Position numbers and translations under genes: made by a program. Positions 35,301-47,245 of a DNA stretch of 64,000 nt are shown one piece after another (the stretch's first letter is position 1; every line of letters starts with the position of its first letter). The DNA comes from Dicaeum eximium (Eukaryota > Chordata > Aves > Passeriformes > Dicaeidae): contig VWZP01006690.1 of NCBI GenBank assembly GCA_013396995.1, positions 1,992,174 through 2,056,173 of the forward strand, given 5' to 3'. Below the pieces are notes generated by a model. It was not told the origin of the DNA, searched no databases, and saw only the letters and a program-made list of their open reading frames with translations.

Positions 35301-37799
35301 TGGTGTTTTCCTGTCCCTTTGCCAAGGGTGGGCTGTGCTGGCCCTGTATCTTCAGTAGGTGTGACACTTCTGATGCATGCCCTGTGGAAACCTAAAGATA
35401 AAATCCTCTGAACCTAAAGGAAGACAAAATCCTCCAGACTAAGTTTTCAGCTAGTCTCAGATATCCACTGCAGCAGAATGTATTAATTTTTAAAGTGATT
35501 GATTTTAATATATATAACACATCTTAAAATAAGTTGGACACTTACATAATTAACATTAAAATTTATATAGATTTGAAATGCTAATGGTTACACTAACAGC
35601 AACAATCAGAAAGAAAGAAAAAGAATCTAAACTGATTTAGGTTGTGTCAAGTCTCAAGTTCTATAGCAAAATTTTTTGCAAATGTAAAATAATTTCTTTT
35701 GTGTGCAGGTTTTTTGAAAATGGTTTCTACAGAGTTTAGTTCAGCTCTTAATACACGTTACAATGATAATCTCTGAACCAAACAGGCCACTAATATCATG
35801 CAGCAAGGTTACTCTGACCTAAGAAAATCTGAATTTCCAATGGCACACAGCTCACCACGAGTCATCTCTCACAAGTCAAACATTTGCAGCCATCAGTTCT
35901 GGTGCAGAGGACAGCTCCCCACAACATATTTGTTTTTAGGAGCTTGTATTGTTCAGAGAAGGCAGAGAAGAAAGCAAGGATCATGTGGGAGAGCAATGCC
36001 TCATTTCTTGGCTGGGACCATTTTGGGCAGAAAAGGGATGAAGAAACAGGCAGAAGAACAGCTGATAATGACAATGACTAAACCAGGCAGCAGGAGAGGA
36101 GGCTGCCACCTTAAGTCCCGGGAAGTTTTTTCACTCCCACATGCTTGGATGCAGAGGAAGACCTGAAGTCAGTGTCACATGGGGCACGGGGGATTTTAAA
36201 GCACTTTGGAGCAGCAGTGCTTAGCCACTGAGATGCTGCAGACAGCAAATGTAGTGCACAGCATTCCCATTCCCCCACTCCTTTTCCTCTTTGCCCTTTT
36301 GGGGAACGTTAACTAGCAGCACAAAGAAATTCTGCGTGACTGAAGTGAAGCACTGCTTAAAGAACAACTACAAAAACACCAAGACATAGTGATGAGAAGG
36401 ATTTTGAAAGAAAGATCCTTAATTTGAATGGAAAACGTCTCTAAATCCTTTAAGCCGCTTTGAAAATCTCAGCCTCCATGATATGGTTTAAATCTATGAT
36501 AACAGTACTAGTCTGAAATTAGACAGAACATAACCTTACCTAAAAGGAAGAGGGATAGAAAAAGCCAAATTTCCCCTGAAGTTTGTTTGTGCTATTTTAT
36601 TGTTAAAGACTTGATTTATTTTGAGGGTAACCTGAAAATCTGAGCCTGTCATTGCACTTTGGAGCAGCAGCATCAGGCCACAGGCAGTACCCAGATAAGC
36701 ACCACAACAAAGGGGCTGTTCTTGGGGAGCAAAGCTCATAGCAGAGCTTTAAGCTGGGCTCAAAGGAGTGGTTGAGAGAGTTTGAAGCACCTGCAACTAC
36801 ATAGGAGGCTCTGGGTTTGGGAAGAAACTTTATTGTCAGAAGATTATGTCGCTGCCTAAAACAATTTAAAATGAACTAAGTACTGCAGCAGGGATTCAAA
36901 CGCTGAAAAAGAAATCACGTGACTTTATTTCTACAGCTGCCTGCTGCCCTGGCACTGTGAGGTAGAGTGCTCTCACATCACTCACTGGAATGTAGCACAC
37001 AGATATATACATCTACCTATAGCTCTCTGCATTTTGGATTCTGTATATTTATATACCTAACTCTGCTGGCAAGAAAAATTCATTTTAAAATTCACTATTC
37101 TTTAAAAAAAGGGGTAAAAAAGAAAGGTGGCCAAGTGTTATACAGAGGACGAGGATGAAGATGTATTTAAAATAATGTGGAGTGTGAAATAACCAGGGTG
37201 GTAAGTATTAAAGCTCCTTAGAGAGGATAGAGAAGAGTACAAAGAGAAATTTAAGCTTCACTTGTGTTGGAGGATTTATTAGTTCTTGAAAAGGAAGATT
37301 TCAAAGAAACTAGTAATGAATGAGGGAGTAATTACATACTGAGTTTGCAGAGAATAAACTAATTATAAAAATATGGTATGTTGTAGGCCATCTGCCCCCC
37401 AAAAAAGATCTGAATTGTCAAATTACTGAGCCAGAGATGACACATTATAATTATACTGTTACTGTGCAAGACTTTAATACAAAAATCTAACAACATTTTC
37501 CAATAACCACCATTTCTCTTCCTTGTTTGAAAATGAGAGTCATTATATGCTATCATGAGATTTGACGCTGCTTGTCAGCATCCCAATGTGTTGGGATAAC
37601 TGCATCACCCATCTTAGAGGAAGGAGGAAGCCTAGACACAAACCCATGGAGGCACGTGCCACAGCCAGCTCAGGAAATGAGGGAGTTCCAACCCAATTCA
37701 GAGCACAAAGGAGTCCCCTGATAACCTCAGCCAAATGATTTCATTCTGTGAATAGATGCACAGAAATTTAACAGAATGCATCAAGCTGCCTGGGTGCCC
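32329..37799. other. unique non-coding sequence, no gene seen
   Basis: Mostly AT-rich unique DNA. The strand at 33877-33930 is purine-rich with GAAAG-type words. AT-rich simple sequence lies around 35500-35600. The 131-codon frame at 34180-34575 and the 122-codon frame at 35798-36166 have no domains. No transposon family was recognised. Confidence 0.5.
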
Positions 37800-37940
37800 C
37801 AAACTTTTGCCTTGCCTTTGGAATTTATTTATCAATTACAGAGATTGTGTTTCCCTGCAATCTGTCAGTTGACAGAGCCCTTTCTTTGAGAATGCTCACC
37901 GGAAATCCAGTTTAAAACCTAGTTTTGGTATAAATATTAT
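37800..37940. other. candidate conserved non-coding element
   Basis: Contains TTTATTTATCAATTACAGAG, TCTGTCAGTTGACAG (an inverted CTGTCA pair typical of TALE homeodomain MEIS/TGIF sites, CTGTCAGTTGACAG at 37862-37875) and CTCACCGG. Unique, with no frame. The paired TGACAG/CTGTCA sites are directly visible; enhancer function is inferred. Confidence 0.25.
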
Positions 37941-39419
37941 AAACCCCACCATTCTGGCTGTCTTAGGGCCATGAGCCCTTCCTGGCAGTAAAGATGTTTG
38001 GAACCTGGAGTTGACTTTCAGCCAGTAGGAGAAAGCAGTGGTGTAGGTAGGAGGTTTCAGAGGTAGGAATCAAATGGTTCCAAGTAATGAAGGTTTCATG
38101 TTATATTGAAATAGGCTTGGCTGTTACTTTTTCCCCTTTTCATGGTTCTTTATGAAGCTCTGCACAGTGATTTCCAGTGCCTAAGATCATCTTTCACAAA
38201 ATTTAATTCTCCCATACTCAGTGACTCTTTGGGATTTTAGTCCCAGGAGATCTGCAGTTCCTAATGGTGAGTTTGTCTTCCCTGAAGAACACAAAGAGGA
38301 TATTCAAATAATCAGCAGCTATTGCTAATGAGAAAAATGAAGGGGCAGAGAGGAAAAGTACAGAAAACCAAAATGCATGTGCTCATGCCAGGAGCATCTT
38401 AAACACAGCTGAGATTTTACTTTGAAGCTTTCCACAGCCATGAGCCTTTCACCCTCTCAGAGCAGATTTTCATGAGTCACTCACATTCCTCCCATATAAG
38501 CAAAGCTCTGGTTCAGGTGAGCAAGGAGCCCTATCAAAGGCAGCAAGATCCTCATGCTCTTAGAGCACTGATCTCATGTGCCTTCTTGGCTCCAAACACT
38601 TCAAAAAAGGCATCTAAATTCTGAAACTTGAAGAAAATAAAACCAGATAATTTTTTGTCGAATAGTTTTTGTCCTTTGAAAATCCAGGTCCACAAATTTA
38701 TTTGGTGCCAAATACCCCTGGGAGAATATTTCCATTGGCTTTATTGGTCTTTAGATAAGAACCATAAGAACTATAGGCAAGTGCAAGTAGGAATGAGAGG
38801 TAAGGATTTTTTTTAGGTTGGGTGGTTCTAACCCTAAACTACTTCCTGCTACACCTAAGCAAGAATCTGCTTAATTTTTCCTCTTGCTCCCCAGTGACTA
38901 AAAGTGGTAATTTCTACTTCTATGAAGCATCTGTAGCAACAACCAAAATTGCTTACAAAAGGAAAAACCCACAAATATTGGAAAGAGTTTTTGGTGATAT
39001 TTTCAATTCCTGACATACTAAAGTACAAGAAATTTAAAAAAAAAAAAAAAAATCTCAATTCATGCATAAGGTATTAATATTTTCAAAAAACCCACCTCCA
39101 AACACACAAACCCCAACAAAAGCCAGAAGAGAAAGAGTGGGGGGCGAAAAGGAGAACATTCCAAGTTTTTGAATTTTTGTCCCAGTGCCCCTGAGGCCCA
39201 AGAGGTCCCTGCATGATTTTGGGTTCCTCTTTGCCCAGAAGAGTGGAGGTGAAGGTTCAGAGCTCCAGCAGCAGCTCCTGTGCTCAGGGCCAGCAGAGTC
39301 TGGGCTCAGCCCCACACAGCTGAAGCTCAGCCCTGGCACCTGCAGCTTCTCATGCACCTTTTCTGTCATCTTGGAGACATCAGGCTCCCGAGCTGGGTTT
39401 GCACCAATTCATACAGTTA
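37941..39419. other. unique non-coding sequence, no gene seen
   Basis: AT-rich unique DNA with an A17 run at 39036-39052, preceded by no AATAAA signal or recognisable retrocopy. The GC-richer patch at 39180-39360 gives overlapping frames on both strands. Confidence 0.5.
39036..39052. repeat. A17 homopolymer
   Basis: Uninterrupted run of 17 A. It could mark the tail of a retrocopied transcript, but the upstream 100 bp has no polyadenylation signal or recognisable gene sequence. Confidence 0.85.
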
Positions 39420-39720
39420 ATGCTTGTTAAAATTAAAAGTGGTTCGCCATGTGATTAAAGTTTGCAGTTTAATAAGTAATTACAGCGTTCCTGCCGTCCA
39501 GCCTGCTGCACTTTTCTGCCTACAGCACTGACTTGAATACAAAACCAGTGAGTCTATTCATGCTGATGTCTTCACTGTGTGCTCTGCTCTTATTTGCACC
39601 CCCCCAAATTAAACATTTAAGAGGCAGTTAATAAAACTAACAGTTAGACGAGACACATTAAACAGAATTTCTGAAGAATGTATTAAAATTTAGTATTAGG
39701 ATAATTTTAAACCAACTTAC
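39420..39720. other. candidate conserved non-coding element
   Basis: Dense TAAT/ATTA cores (GTGATTAAAG, TTTAATAAGTAATTACAG, AGTTAATAAAAC, ACATTAAACAG), with CpGs in GTTCGCC, CAGCGTTCC, GCCGTCC and GACGAGAC. Unique, and no frame of note. The combination of CpG retention and homeodomain-type cores suggests constraint, but alignment is needed. Confidence 0.3.
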
Positions 39721-41820
39721 ATTTTCTTCCACTTATTTTGGTTACAAAGAATTTTTACAATGCTCTAGTATATAGTTAAATCTGAAATAATAGCTGTATT
39801 TCCAGTGCAACGAATTAAATTGGCATATTCCTGGTCACATAGTCACACAAAGATGTGAAGCTGCCACTGGCTTCCAAGAGAGAAAATTCCCTAGAAGTTT
39901 AAGGCATTCAAGCTGGCCTTGCTCATTCAGCTCCTCTTCCAGGTAGGAAAGTAGACTACACATGAACAGATAAAAATAAATAAATACATAAATAAATAAG
40001 TAATAAAGAGTAATGCTGTATCTCCACCTTATTAAAATAAAATTGTACACTAGTTTTTCCTCACCACCAATATATATGTAGCCCTGTATATGCTAGTGCC
40101 CCAAGACACATTCTTTTCTGTTGTCACTGTGGTCCCTGAGTTGTGTCATCACTGTTAGATGCACTCAGGCAATAATTTTATTTTAGAACTGCTTAAGTTG
40201 CTCACAGAACTATTTTTTTCACCATCAGGGGAACAGAGTTTTAAAATGAGTATCCCATACCACAGTAACATGTATGTTTTTGGAGCTGTGTCAAGCCTGA
40301 ATGACCACTAGTGCAGGACAATTCTCCCAGTGCTGCACATCCTGCCCTCAGCAGGCTCTGCAGTGAGCACAGCCACGGCTGCAATGCTGCACATGCCAGG
40401 AGCAAACCAATGTCACCAACCCAGCAGAGCCCTCCCTGAGATTAATTGAAAAACAAACAACCAGCCAGAAAAACCCTGAAGAGAGATTTTCCCCATCTCA
40501 GTATATTAGAAGAGGGATTACTCCTGACAGCAACTTGAGAGAAGAAGAAATAAAGGACAGAGAAGAGGGAAGTAGTTTGCAGCATTCAATCAGTATGCAG
40601 CATCAGACTCTTAATTTGCAAAAGCTCTGCTGTAGAGACATTCCAGCATCGCTGATGGCCACTTTGCTTCCAATGACTGTAGCTACTGCAGATGAAGCCT
40701 AACGACTTCTGTAGTTGTGGAAAGATTTCCCCAAGTGAAAGTACTTGTTAAAACTTTGTTTCCCCACCCGTAGGTCGGCCAGACAGGCATACACAAAAGG
40801 GAATCCATTTCTGTGGTTTTTGTCAGGGCATGTCCTCTTGCTTAGTATACAGCATATGTTCAGATTGCTTTGATTAGCTTTACCTCTCTTGGTGTGTGCA
40901 GAAAAGGCTCAATAACTTCAGTTGTGTCATTAGCTCCATCTCAGAGCAGCTCCCTGTGAAACACCTGTGAGGTTCCATGACTCAGCCATAACCCTTTTTC
41001 CTCATTACTCCAGCCCCAGCAGCAGCAGTGCAATATTGTCTCCCACTGCTCTGTATTAGCTGAAGCTTGGTAGGGAAGGAGGTTTGTATGGGATCAAAGC
41101 TCCAGCCTCCACTTGTCCACCTGCTCCTGGTCAAAAAGAAAGATCACCTGGCTCTACTTTTAAAATAAACTCAGTATCTAGTTAGCCTGTGGTAGCCTAG
41201 GGAATATTTTAATTTCCTTTCACAGAAACAGAATAGATACTGCTGACCTCCAGGAAAAAAAGAAGAAAACCACACAACAAAACAGCAATACAACTATATT
41301 AACAAAGTTTAAAGTAGTCTTCTGAATTTCCAGTAAGGCAAAATAAAGTGAGGTTAAAAGTCTCTCAACTAGTTTACTCAATACAGACTCAATTATAGAA
41401 CTACTAAAAACGACCAGGTCCTGACAGCATCTCTGTTGTAAAAGAGGAGCTGGAAGCAGGCAGTGCATGCCACCCACTGCAGGCTGACAGTGGGTACCAG
41501 TACAGAGTTAATAACAAACACACAATATCTGCCCAGCCCTGTGCTCTGCACCTTCCCTACACCTGGTGAATGCTCTGTGGCATGAGCTGAACCCCAGGTC
41601 ACCAGGTTCCTCTCTGCTGTTCTGCCCCAATGGCTTTAACAAGTCTTTGTTGTTAATGCCAAGCAACTGCTACCAGTATCACTTCAACCTTGAAATGTCT
41701 GCTTAAAATGCTGCTCTTCCTCCAAGTAAAATCATTTTGATCAGATTCTGTCCTCTGCGCTTCTCATCTCTCCCCTAAACTGAAATGTGAAACATTTAAA
41801 ACAATAAAAATCACTGTACT
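39721..41820. other. unique non-coding sequence, no gene seen
   Basis: Includes an (AAAT)n-type tract at 39971-40004, a moderately GC-rich patch at 40330-40440 and a CpG-bearing segment at 40765-40800 (CACCCGTAGGTCGGCC). No gene or transposon was recognised. Confidence 0.5.
39971..40004. repeat. (AAAT)n-type low-complexity tract
   Basis: Imperfect AAAT/AAATA units (TAAATACATAAATAAATAAG and neighbours). Confidence 0.8.
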
Positions 41821-42780
41821 GGAAAGCTGCACTGTTTATTTTTCGCACACTGCACGCGAGTGTACAGCAGACCTTTAAGAGTTCTAAATTCATTCTGACC
41901 TTCTTCATCGGTTATTTACTTTGAGCCTTGAGGAAATGTTTAGCTTAAATGGCCTTTTTCCCTTTCAGAAATCTAATCTTCCAGAAAAATTCCACTGGAC
42001 AGCAGGTTTTGTAATGGAATTACTGTAGTTAATTCCTATCACAGCAGTTCCTTAATGAAAGGCTGGAAGAAAGTCAACAGGTACTGTATTCTGTAAAAGG
42101 TGCTGTAAATATGAGTGTCATAGTTCAGAAAGGTGTGTCATCTCCCCATCAAGATAATTAATGGTCTCTCGAGTCAGACAATTAAAGGTTGCAATAATAA
42201 TCTATAAGATATCTCCCTTTGTTTCCCAATTAAAACTTTTCAGACTAATTAAAGCCATGCTTGTGTCATGCAGTGTGGTGGTTTCCAACCGGGGCAATAA
42301 AATAATGGATCTCAGCCAGAGAAGATAAATGCCTGAAAAAAAATTACCCATTTAAGCACCATCTTATGTCAGCATTGATCTATGAAGTTTTGCTTCACAT
42401 AGTGGAAGAAACCATCTTCTCTTTAAGGTAACTTGCAGTCATTTTCATAAAAGCTGAGAGCCTCGACTTTTATTAGCCCTCTTCAGGGAAACCTTTATCC
42501 ATTAAAGTCCTGTAACCAAGAGCCAAGTGCTTGGGTTCCACAGAACAAATGAGCTCAATGTAATGTCAATTATACAAAAAAAAAAGAGAGACAGATTAAT
42601 TACAACTCTTCAGAAGTGTCTTCAATATCATTGTCTGATATGCTTGCTATCAGCAGAGCATGTCTTCCATCTGGCAGCTTCAACAATATAACACTTTGAG
42701 GCTGTTTTTAAGGGAATTATATCAAATTTACTGAATGTGATAGGAAGCAATTGGTATTAGCTTCAGATTAATCTCTGCAC
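41821..42780. other. candidate conserved non-coding element cluster
   Basis: Nearly 1 kb of AT-rich unique DNA with no repeat and no long frame. Motifs include CTGCACGCGAGTG (near 41850-41865), many homeodomain/LIM-type words (GATAATTAATGG, GACAATTAAAGG, CTAATTAAAGCC, AGATTAATTAC), TTCCAACCGGGGC, and SOX/TCF-like CTTTGTTTCCC. Length, motif density and absence of transposon debris make it the best candidate in the window for a deeply conserved regulatory region. This is inferred; no alignment was run. Confidence 0.35.
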
Positions 42781-43549
42781 ATTCTGGCATTCCAGTTCTG
42801 TCCTCAAAGAGTGAATTTGTTTTCATTGTGATGAAAGCAATTTGATGGTCAAGAGGGCTTTCCCCTTTCTGGTTGATTTTCTGCTCTGTTAGTTGGGATT
42901 ATGTGGGAATTCTGTGTTACAGCACTGGTGGGGCTCTCCTGGAGGAATCAGTGGGCAGGACACAGTACTGTGACCTGGTCTCTGAGATGAGGCTGAAAAG
43001 GACAGATCCCATTATCTGCACCCACAAAGATGTCCTGTAGCCTATTCTGGCATTAGTATAATAATTTTTAGACTTAAACTCCTCATTGCCCACTGCAGAG
43101 ATTTGGGGATTTATCATTCTTGTGGAACATCAGTGGAGTACAGCAAAATTACATCACTCAGCAGTTATACCCTGAATGACTTCTGTCTCCATTTCTATCC
43201 CTGATCTCACTACTTAATTAGTGATAGCTAATTACTGTGAATAGCCTTGCATCTTTAACTAAATGAATGTGTGTAATCCTCTCAGGTTTTCTATTAGAAA
43301 AGGGGAGTGAGTTGGTGGTATCACACAGATAAATATATTGTGTGGGAATATCTACTTGGCAGATCGCAGGAAATTTGTGCCCATCTTTGCTGTCATCCCA
43401 TCTTCTGGAGACATGGGTCAGAAGCTCTGGGACCATGGTGGTGCTGAGCTGAGGATCTGAACCTGCTGGGAAAAACCTCTCCCTCCAGCACCACAAGCAG
43501 CCACGGGAGGACCCCTGCATTTCCAAGCCTGATGAGCCAACAACAATGA
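42781..43549. other. unique non-coding sequence, no gene seen
   Basis: Mixed composition. The 102-codon minus frame at 43218-43526 and the 66-codon frame at 42917-43117 show no coding features. Confidence 0.5.
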
Positions 43550-43948
43550 AATATTGTCATTCCACGTGTCATTCACTCCAACCAGCTTACATTTCACTGA
43601 ACAGTGGTAAACTTTGCATAGTTTACACTAAAAACTCCGGCTTTGTCTCTGGTTAAAGCTTTCCTGCGCCTTATTTATTGCTTGTTCTCTCTGCAGATCA
43701 CCCAGCCTCTCACCTGAGGATGTCTGGGGCAGTCCCCAGGTGCAGGACTGATGATATCAGCCTCTGCTCCCCCTCTGCTCATAAAACCCGTCTGCTCCGA
43801 AGTCTACCTGGCATTTGTCAGGCTTCCTGAATTTTACTTTGCTATAAAGACAATTCCTAGTACAAGTGTGGATTTGCATCAATGTTGCTATAAAAGAAAC
43901 AAGCAAAAAAACATTGAAGCTGGACAGAATTTTTCTGAGTCAGACTTC
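43550..43948. other. candidate conserved non-coding element
   Basis: Contains a CACGTG-type E-box (CCACGTGTC near 43563), GTAAACTTTGCATAGTTTAC (an imperfect inverted GTAAACT pair resembling forkhead sites), a CpG-bearing AACTCCGGC, CTGCGCC and AACCCGTCTGCTCCGAAG. The 67-codon frame at 43751-43954 has no domain. Regulatory role inferred. Confidence 0.28.
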
Positions 43949-43999
43949 ACCTGATTACAGATATTACCTGATAACAGATATCATCTGATAACTGTTAGG
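43949..43999. repeat. 17-bp tandem repeat, 3 copies
   Basis: Copies begin at 43949, 43966 and 43983: ACCTGATTACAGATATT, ACCTGATAACAGATATC and the more diverged ATCTGATAACTGTTAGG. The first two differ at two positions. Each unit carries a GATAA/GATTA-type word, so the repeat multiplies a potential GATA-factor site. Confidence 0.92.
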
Positions 44000-45246
44000 A
44001 GATGCTGTTATTGCTATGAATTTAATTAATTCAATGTATTAAAATGCATTTGTTCTCGCTCCAGAAATATGATCTTGATAAAGGAGTCTTAGAATTATAC
44101 ATATGATTCTCATTTTAGGGTTTGTGTAGGTACAGCACCAAGTCTATGAGCCACTCTAAGTTAAACCAGGTTTTTGTTAGTTAGATCAGTGATATGGAGC
44201 AGAATCAATTACTATAAATTGCAATAGTATGGGCAACATCATCCTACCCTCCTTTTATCTTACAGCACTATGCAAACAGCACTTGTCCTCTTGTAGGAAT
44301 TAAAAATGAAAACTGGGAGTGTTGAGAGACGGCAGCTCACTTTCTTTTTTGGAGAGGCCAGGCATTTCTTTTAATTGAGGACTATAGGAGATCAAAGAGA
44401 CAAACTTTAGCCATGGGTAAAGTCTTTCACATCTGAACCATGTTTATATGTAATTTCATTCCTGAATCTATGAAGAAGAATGAGGTTCTCTTTCAATATT
44501 TGACTCTACATGAGAAAGCTATGAGCCTACTAGCTTGATCAATTATTTTTATTTGATGTTGCTTCTAATACACTGATGAGATCCTTGGCAAATCAGGAAT
44601 TTCTTAATTAAAATTCAGAGAACTGAGTCTGACAACTGCACTGACATTATGAGGACTGGATGAATCTTAAGGTCTTGAAGGACAAACAAGCCAAATTTGT
44701 CCACTGCAGTCATTTTTCACATGAACTGGGGTATACATTGCTGCAGGTGTCAGTTCTCTTCCTGGTTTTTGTTCCTGTAGCCTAAAACACTGTAATTCTA
44801 TGGTCAGAGAAAACCTGAAATCCTGAATGAGAAGCTTTCCCCAGAGAAGTTGCCTTGGCCATATCTCCATCTCCAGTGAACTTCCCTAGTGCTGATCAAT
44901 CACCAAACTGAAAGCTTAGGAGAGGGCCTGAGTATCTGAATCTTTTACTTTCTATGCAGTTCCGATTCCTGTTTTAGACATAAAAAGGATCAAGTTTTCT
45001 GTTTATACAGCATACATCATTAAAGGATCTGAGGGGCTGAATATGTGTATATTTATATGTATATAATACCTGAGGCATCATGTGCACACACAGTTTATGC
45101 TCTGGCAAAACAGAGACATCAGAAAGATCTGCACAACTCAAAGTGCCATGCAGCAAATCAGTCACAAAGATGGACAAGGAGGTCAAGATACTCTGTTCAG
45201 GAGAAGTTTCCCCTTCTGCCAGTGCCCACATGGAAAGCTTGGAAAA
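44000..45246. other. unique non-coding sequence, no gene seen
   Basis: AT-rich unique DNA with a TATATTTATATGTATATA stretch near 45046-45065. A 142-codon minus frame (44974-45402) overlaps plus frames of 104 and 95 codons. None has a domain. Confidence 0.5.
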
Positions 45247-45288
45247 AGCCTGGTTTGAGTTTTCCAAAGCCTGGTTTGGGTTTTCCAA
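45247..45288. repeat. 21-bp tandem duplication
   Basis: Unit AGCCTGGTTTGAGTTTTCCAA at 45247-45267, then the same unit with one change (A to G) at 45268-45288. The period is a multiple of 3, so overlapping chance frames stay open and show a KAWFEFS/KAWFGFS repeat. Confidence 0.95.
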
Positions 45289-45559
45289 AGTCAGAGCAGC
45301 AAGATACCTGCACACACCACACAGACCTGCAATGCTGTGGCCAGCCACGGATTTTTTAAAGCTGTGAAATAATAAGGAAGCAGAACAATCTGTTTTGAAC
45401 ACCAGACTCTCCTGAGATTCAGTGCCATAACTTTTTTATTTCCCTCTTAAAATGTTAATTCAAATGTGCAACTAAGTAAGTGCCAAAACAACTTGTAAAA
45501 CTTTTAGTAACCCCCATATTGACAGAAAAGTAGTATTGCAGAATATGCTCCATTCCCTT
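45289..45559. other. unique non-coding sequence, no gene seen
   Basis: Short AT-rich stretch with nothing recognisable. Confidence 0.5.
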
Positions 45560-45830
45560 TGATCTATGATTTATTGATGCACAGTATGAAATATTCATTA
45601 AAACAGACTGCTGTTTCCCGTTGATTTGTCATGTTTTTAATTCATATTTTAACACATTAATAAAACTGACACTATTAATTATTTTTTTGAAATACCAAAT
45701 ATATTTGAGATGTAAAATTGGCATGGGTTATGTTTGATATTAAAGTATCAGGAGGAATTAGTTCAAGCAAAATACGATCTGCAAGTGCTTGTAACGATCC
45801 TCTATATTCTATCGCCCCAAACAACTCCCT
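45560..45830. other. candidate conserved non-coding element
   Basis: AT-rich with GATTTATTGATGC, GAAATATTCATTAAAAC, CACATTAATAAAACTG, CACTATTAATTATTTT and isolated CpGs (CCCGTTG, ATACGATC, AACGATCC, ATCGCCCC). No frame or transposon. The pattern resembles HOX/POU-dense enhancer sequence; inferred only. Confidence 0.25.
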
Positions 45831-47245
45831 AGTTCCCTTCACTACTTTGAAACAACTTTAAATTACAAATGCAAACTGCACTTAGAACAGTTGTAACATT
45901 AAGCTCATGCTGCTTCTGCATTCCATACAAATACATGTGTTCATCAGTCTCTGCTATGGAGGTAACACAGAAATATATTGGAGGGGGACAGGAACCTGTT
46001 TTTCTGAAATGATTACTGATCTTGGTCTTCAGTGCTGTTTTTTTCCCAGCAACGGTTTGGTTTAACAATCCACAAGGCAGCTCTGTACTGCCACTCCATC
46101 TGCTGTGTAGCAATAATAGGGAGGCTTATGCATTTTTAAGGGAAATATAGTCTGTCTTATAAAAGGCAGACTCATAATTACAGCTTCCAGCTTGGAAGAG
46201 GACAGGTTGAAATGTGCCTATGAAAAATTAAAGTTCATACTGGTCAGAAAAACACCACTGAGCTACCTTCATTTATGTCACCCAATTATTTGGCCCTCAG
46301 AGATGAATTAGAAAGTATTGCTCAAAATCAGAATGACCACCTGACCACCTTTTAGGATTGTGTTAAGCTGGTGGCACTTGAGTCTGGCCATTTCTACTGA
46401 TGAAGATCTTATTTTCTAGAACTCAAAGAGATTTATTTATTTGCTCATTAAAAAAAATTAAAATTCCAAATAAGTAAACTATTTTAAATATCACATCATA
46501 TGAATGCTCAGAGATCAGCCCTCATTTCTCAGTTAATGTTTTCAAGAGCTTACAGTTAGAGAGAAAAGCAGAAAAATATGACTGACCCAAGACCACTCAA
46601 ATGCCTCAAGCATCTTCCACTCTTCTTGTTGCCAAAGTTATACAATTAAGGGAACTCCAACTTTTCAGCTTTCACTGGAGCCAGACTTGCATGGTTTTTT
46701 TGTGTCAATACTGAAATCTGAGATGGGCACAGCTGTGCATAAAATATTAAGGGTGCCAGCTAGGGTTTAAAAGTTATCTTTAGCTCCATGAGACAGATTA
46801 GAGAATCTTAGATTTAATCAGACTCTAACTTCTGCCCAAACCTGAAGGGTCCCAGTGAGACAGCAGGTTCTAGGAGTGGGGAAAATGGCCCCATTGAGTA
46901 GGAGCTGGGAGCCCAGAGGGTGTGACAAGGGGATTGCTGCTGTCCCTGTGTGTGCCCAGCTCTTCCCCTGCAGGACTAAAGCAATCCACTGCCTGTGGTG
47001 CAGCCAGACAGGAGCAGAGCCTTGGGATGAGCAGAAAAGGACATGTCCAGCACAGTTTAAGGGTTTGGAAACTTGCCTAGGGATCACTAAAAATGTGTAA
47101 ATATGTCATTAATATCTTCCTCACAGGGCAAAAAGGCAACAAACAGGACAGCTTGCCTGGAGATTTGAGAATGCCCACACCTGCTGTGGTGGGATATGCT
47201 TTGTGTGGAGAATTCTAAAGGCAGCTTCTGCAATTCTCTGACTTA
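45831..47245. other. unique non-coding sequence, no gene seen
   Basis: AT-rich unique DNA with an A-rich tract near 46447-46463. Frames at 46818-47100 overlap on both strands. Confidence 0.5.

Noticed and set aside
39036..39052. Poly(A) tail of a processed pseudogene
   Set aside because: No AATAAA signal and no recognisable gene sequence upstream.
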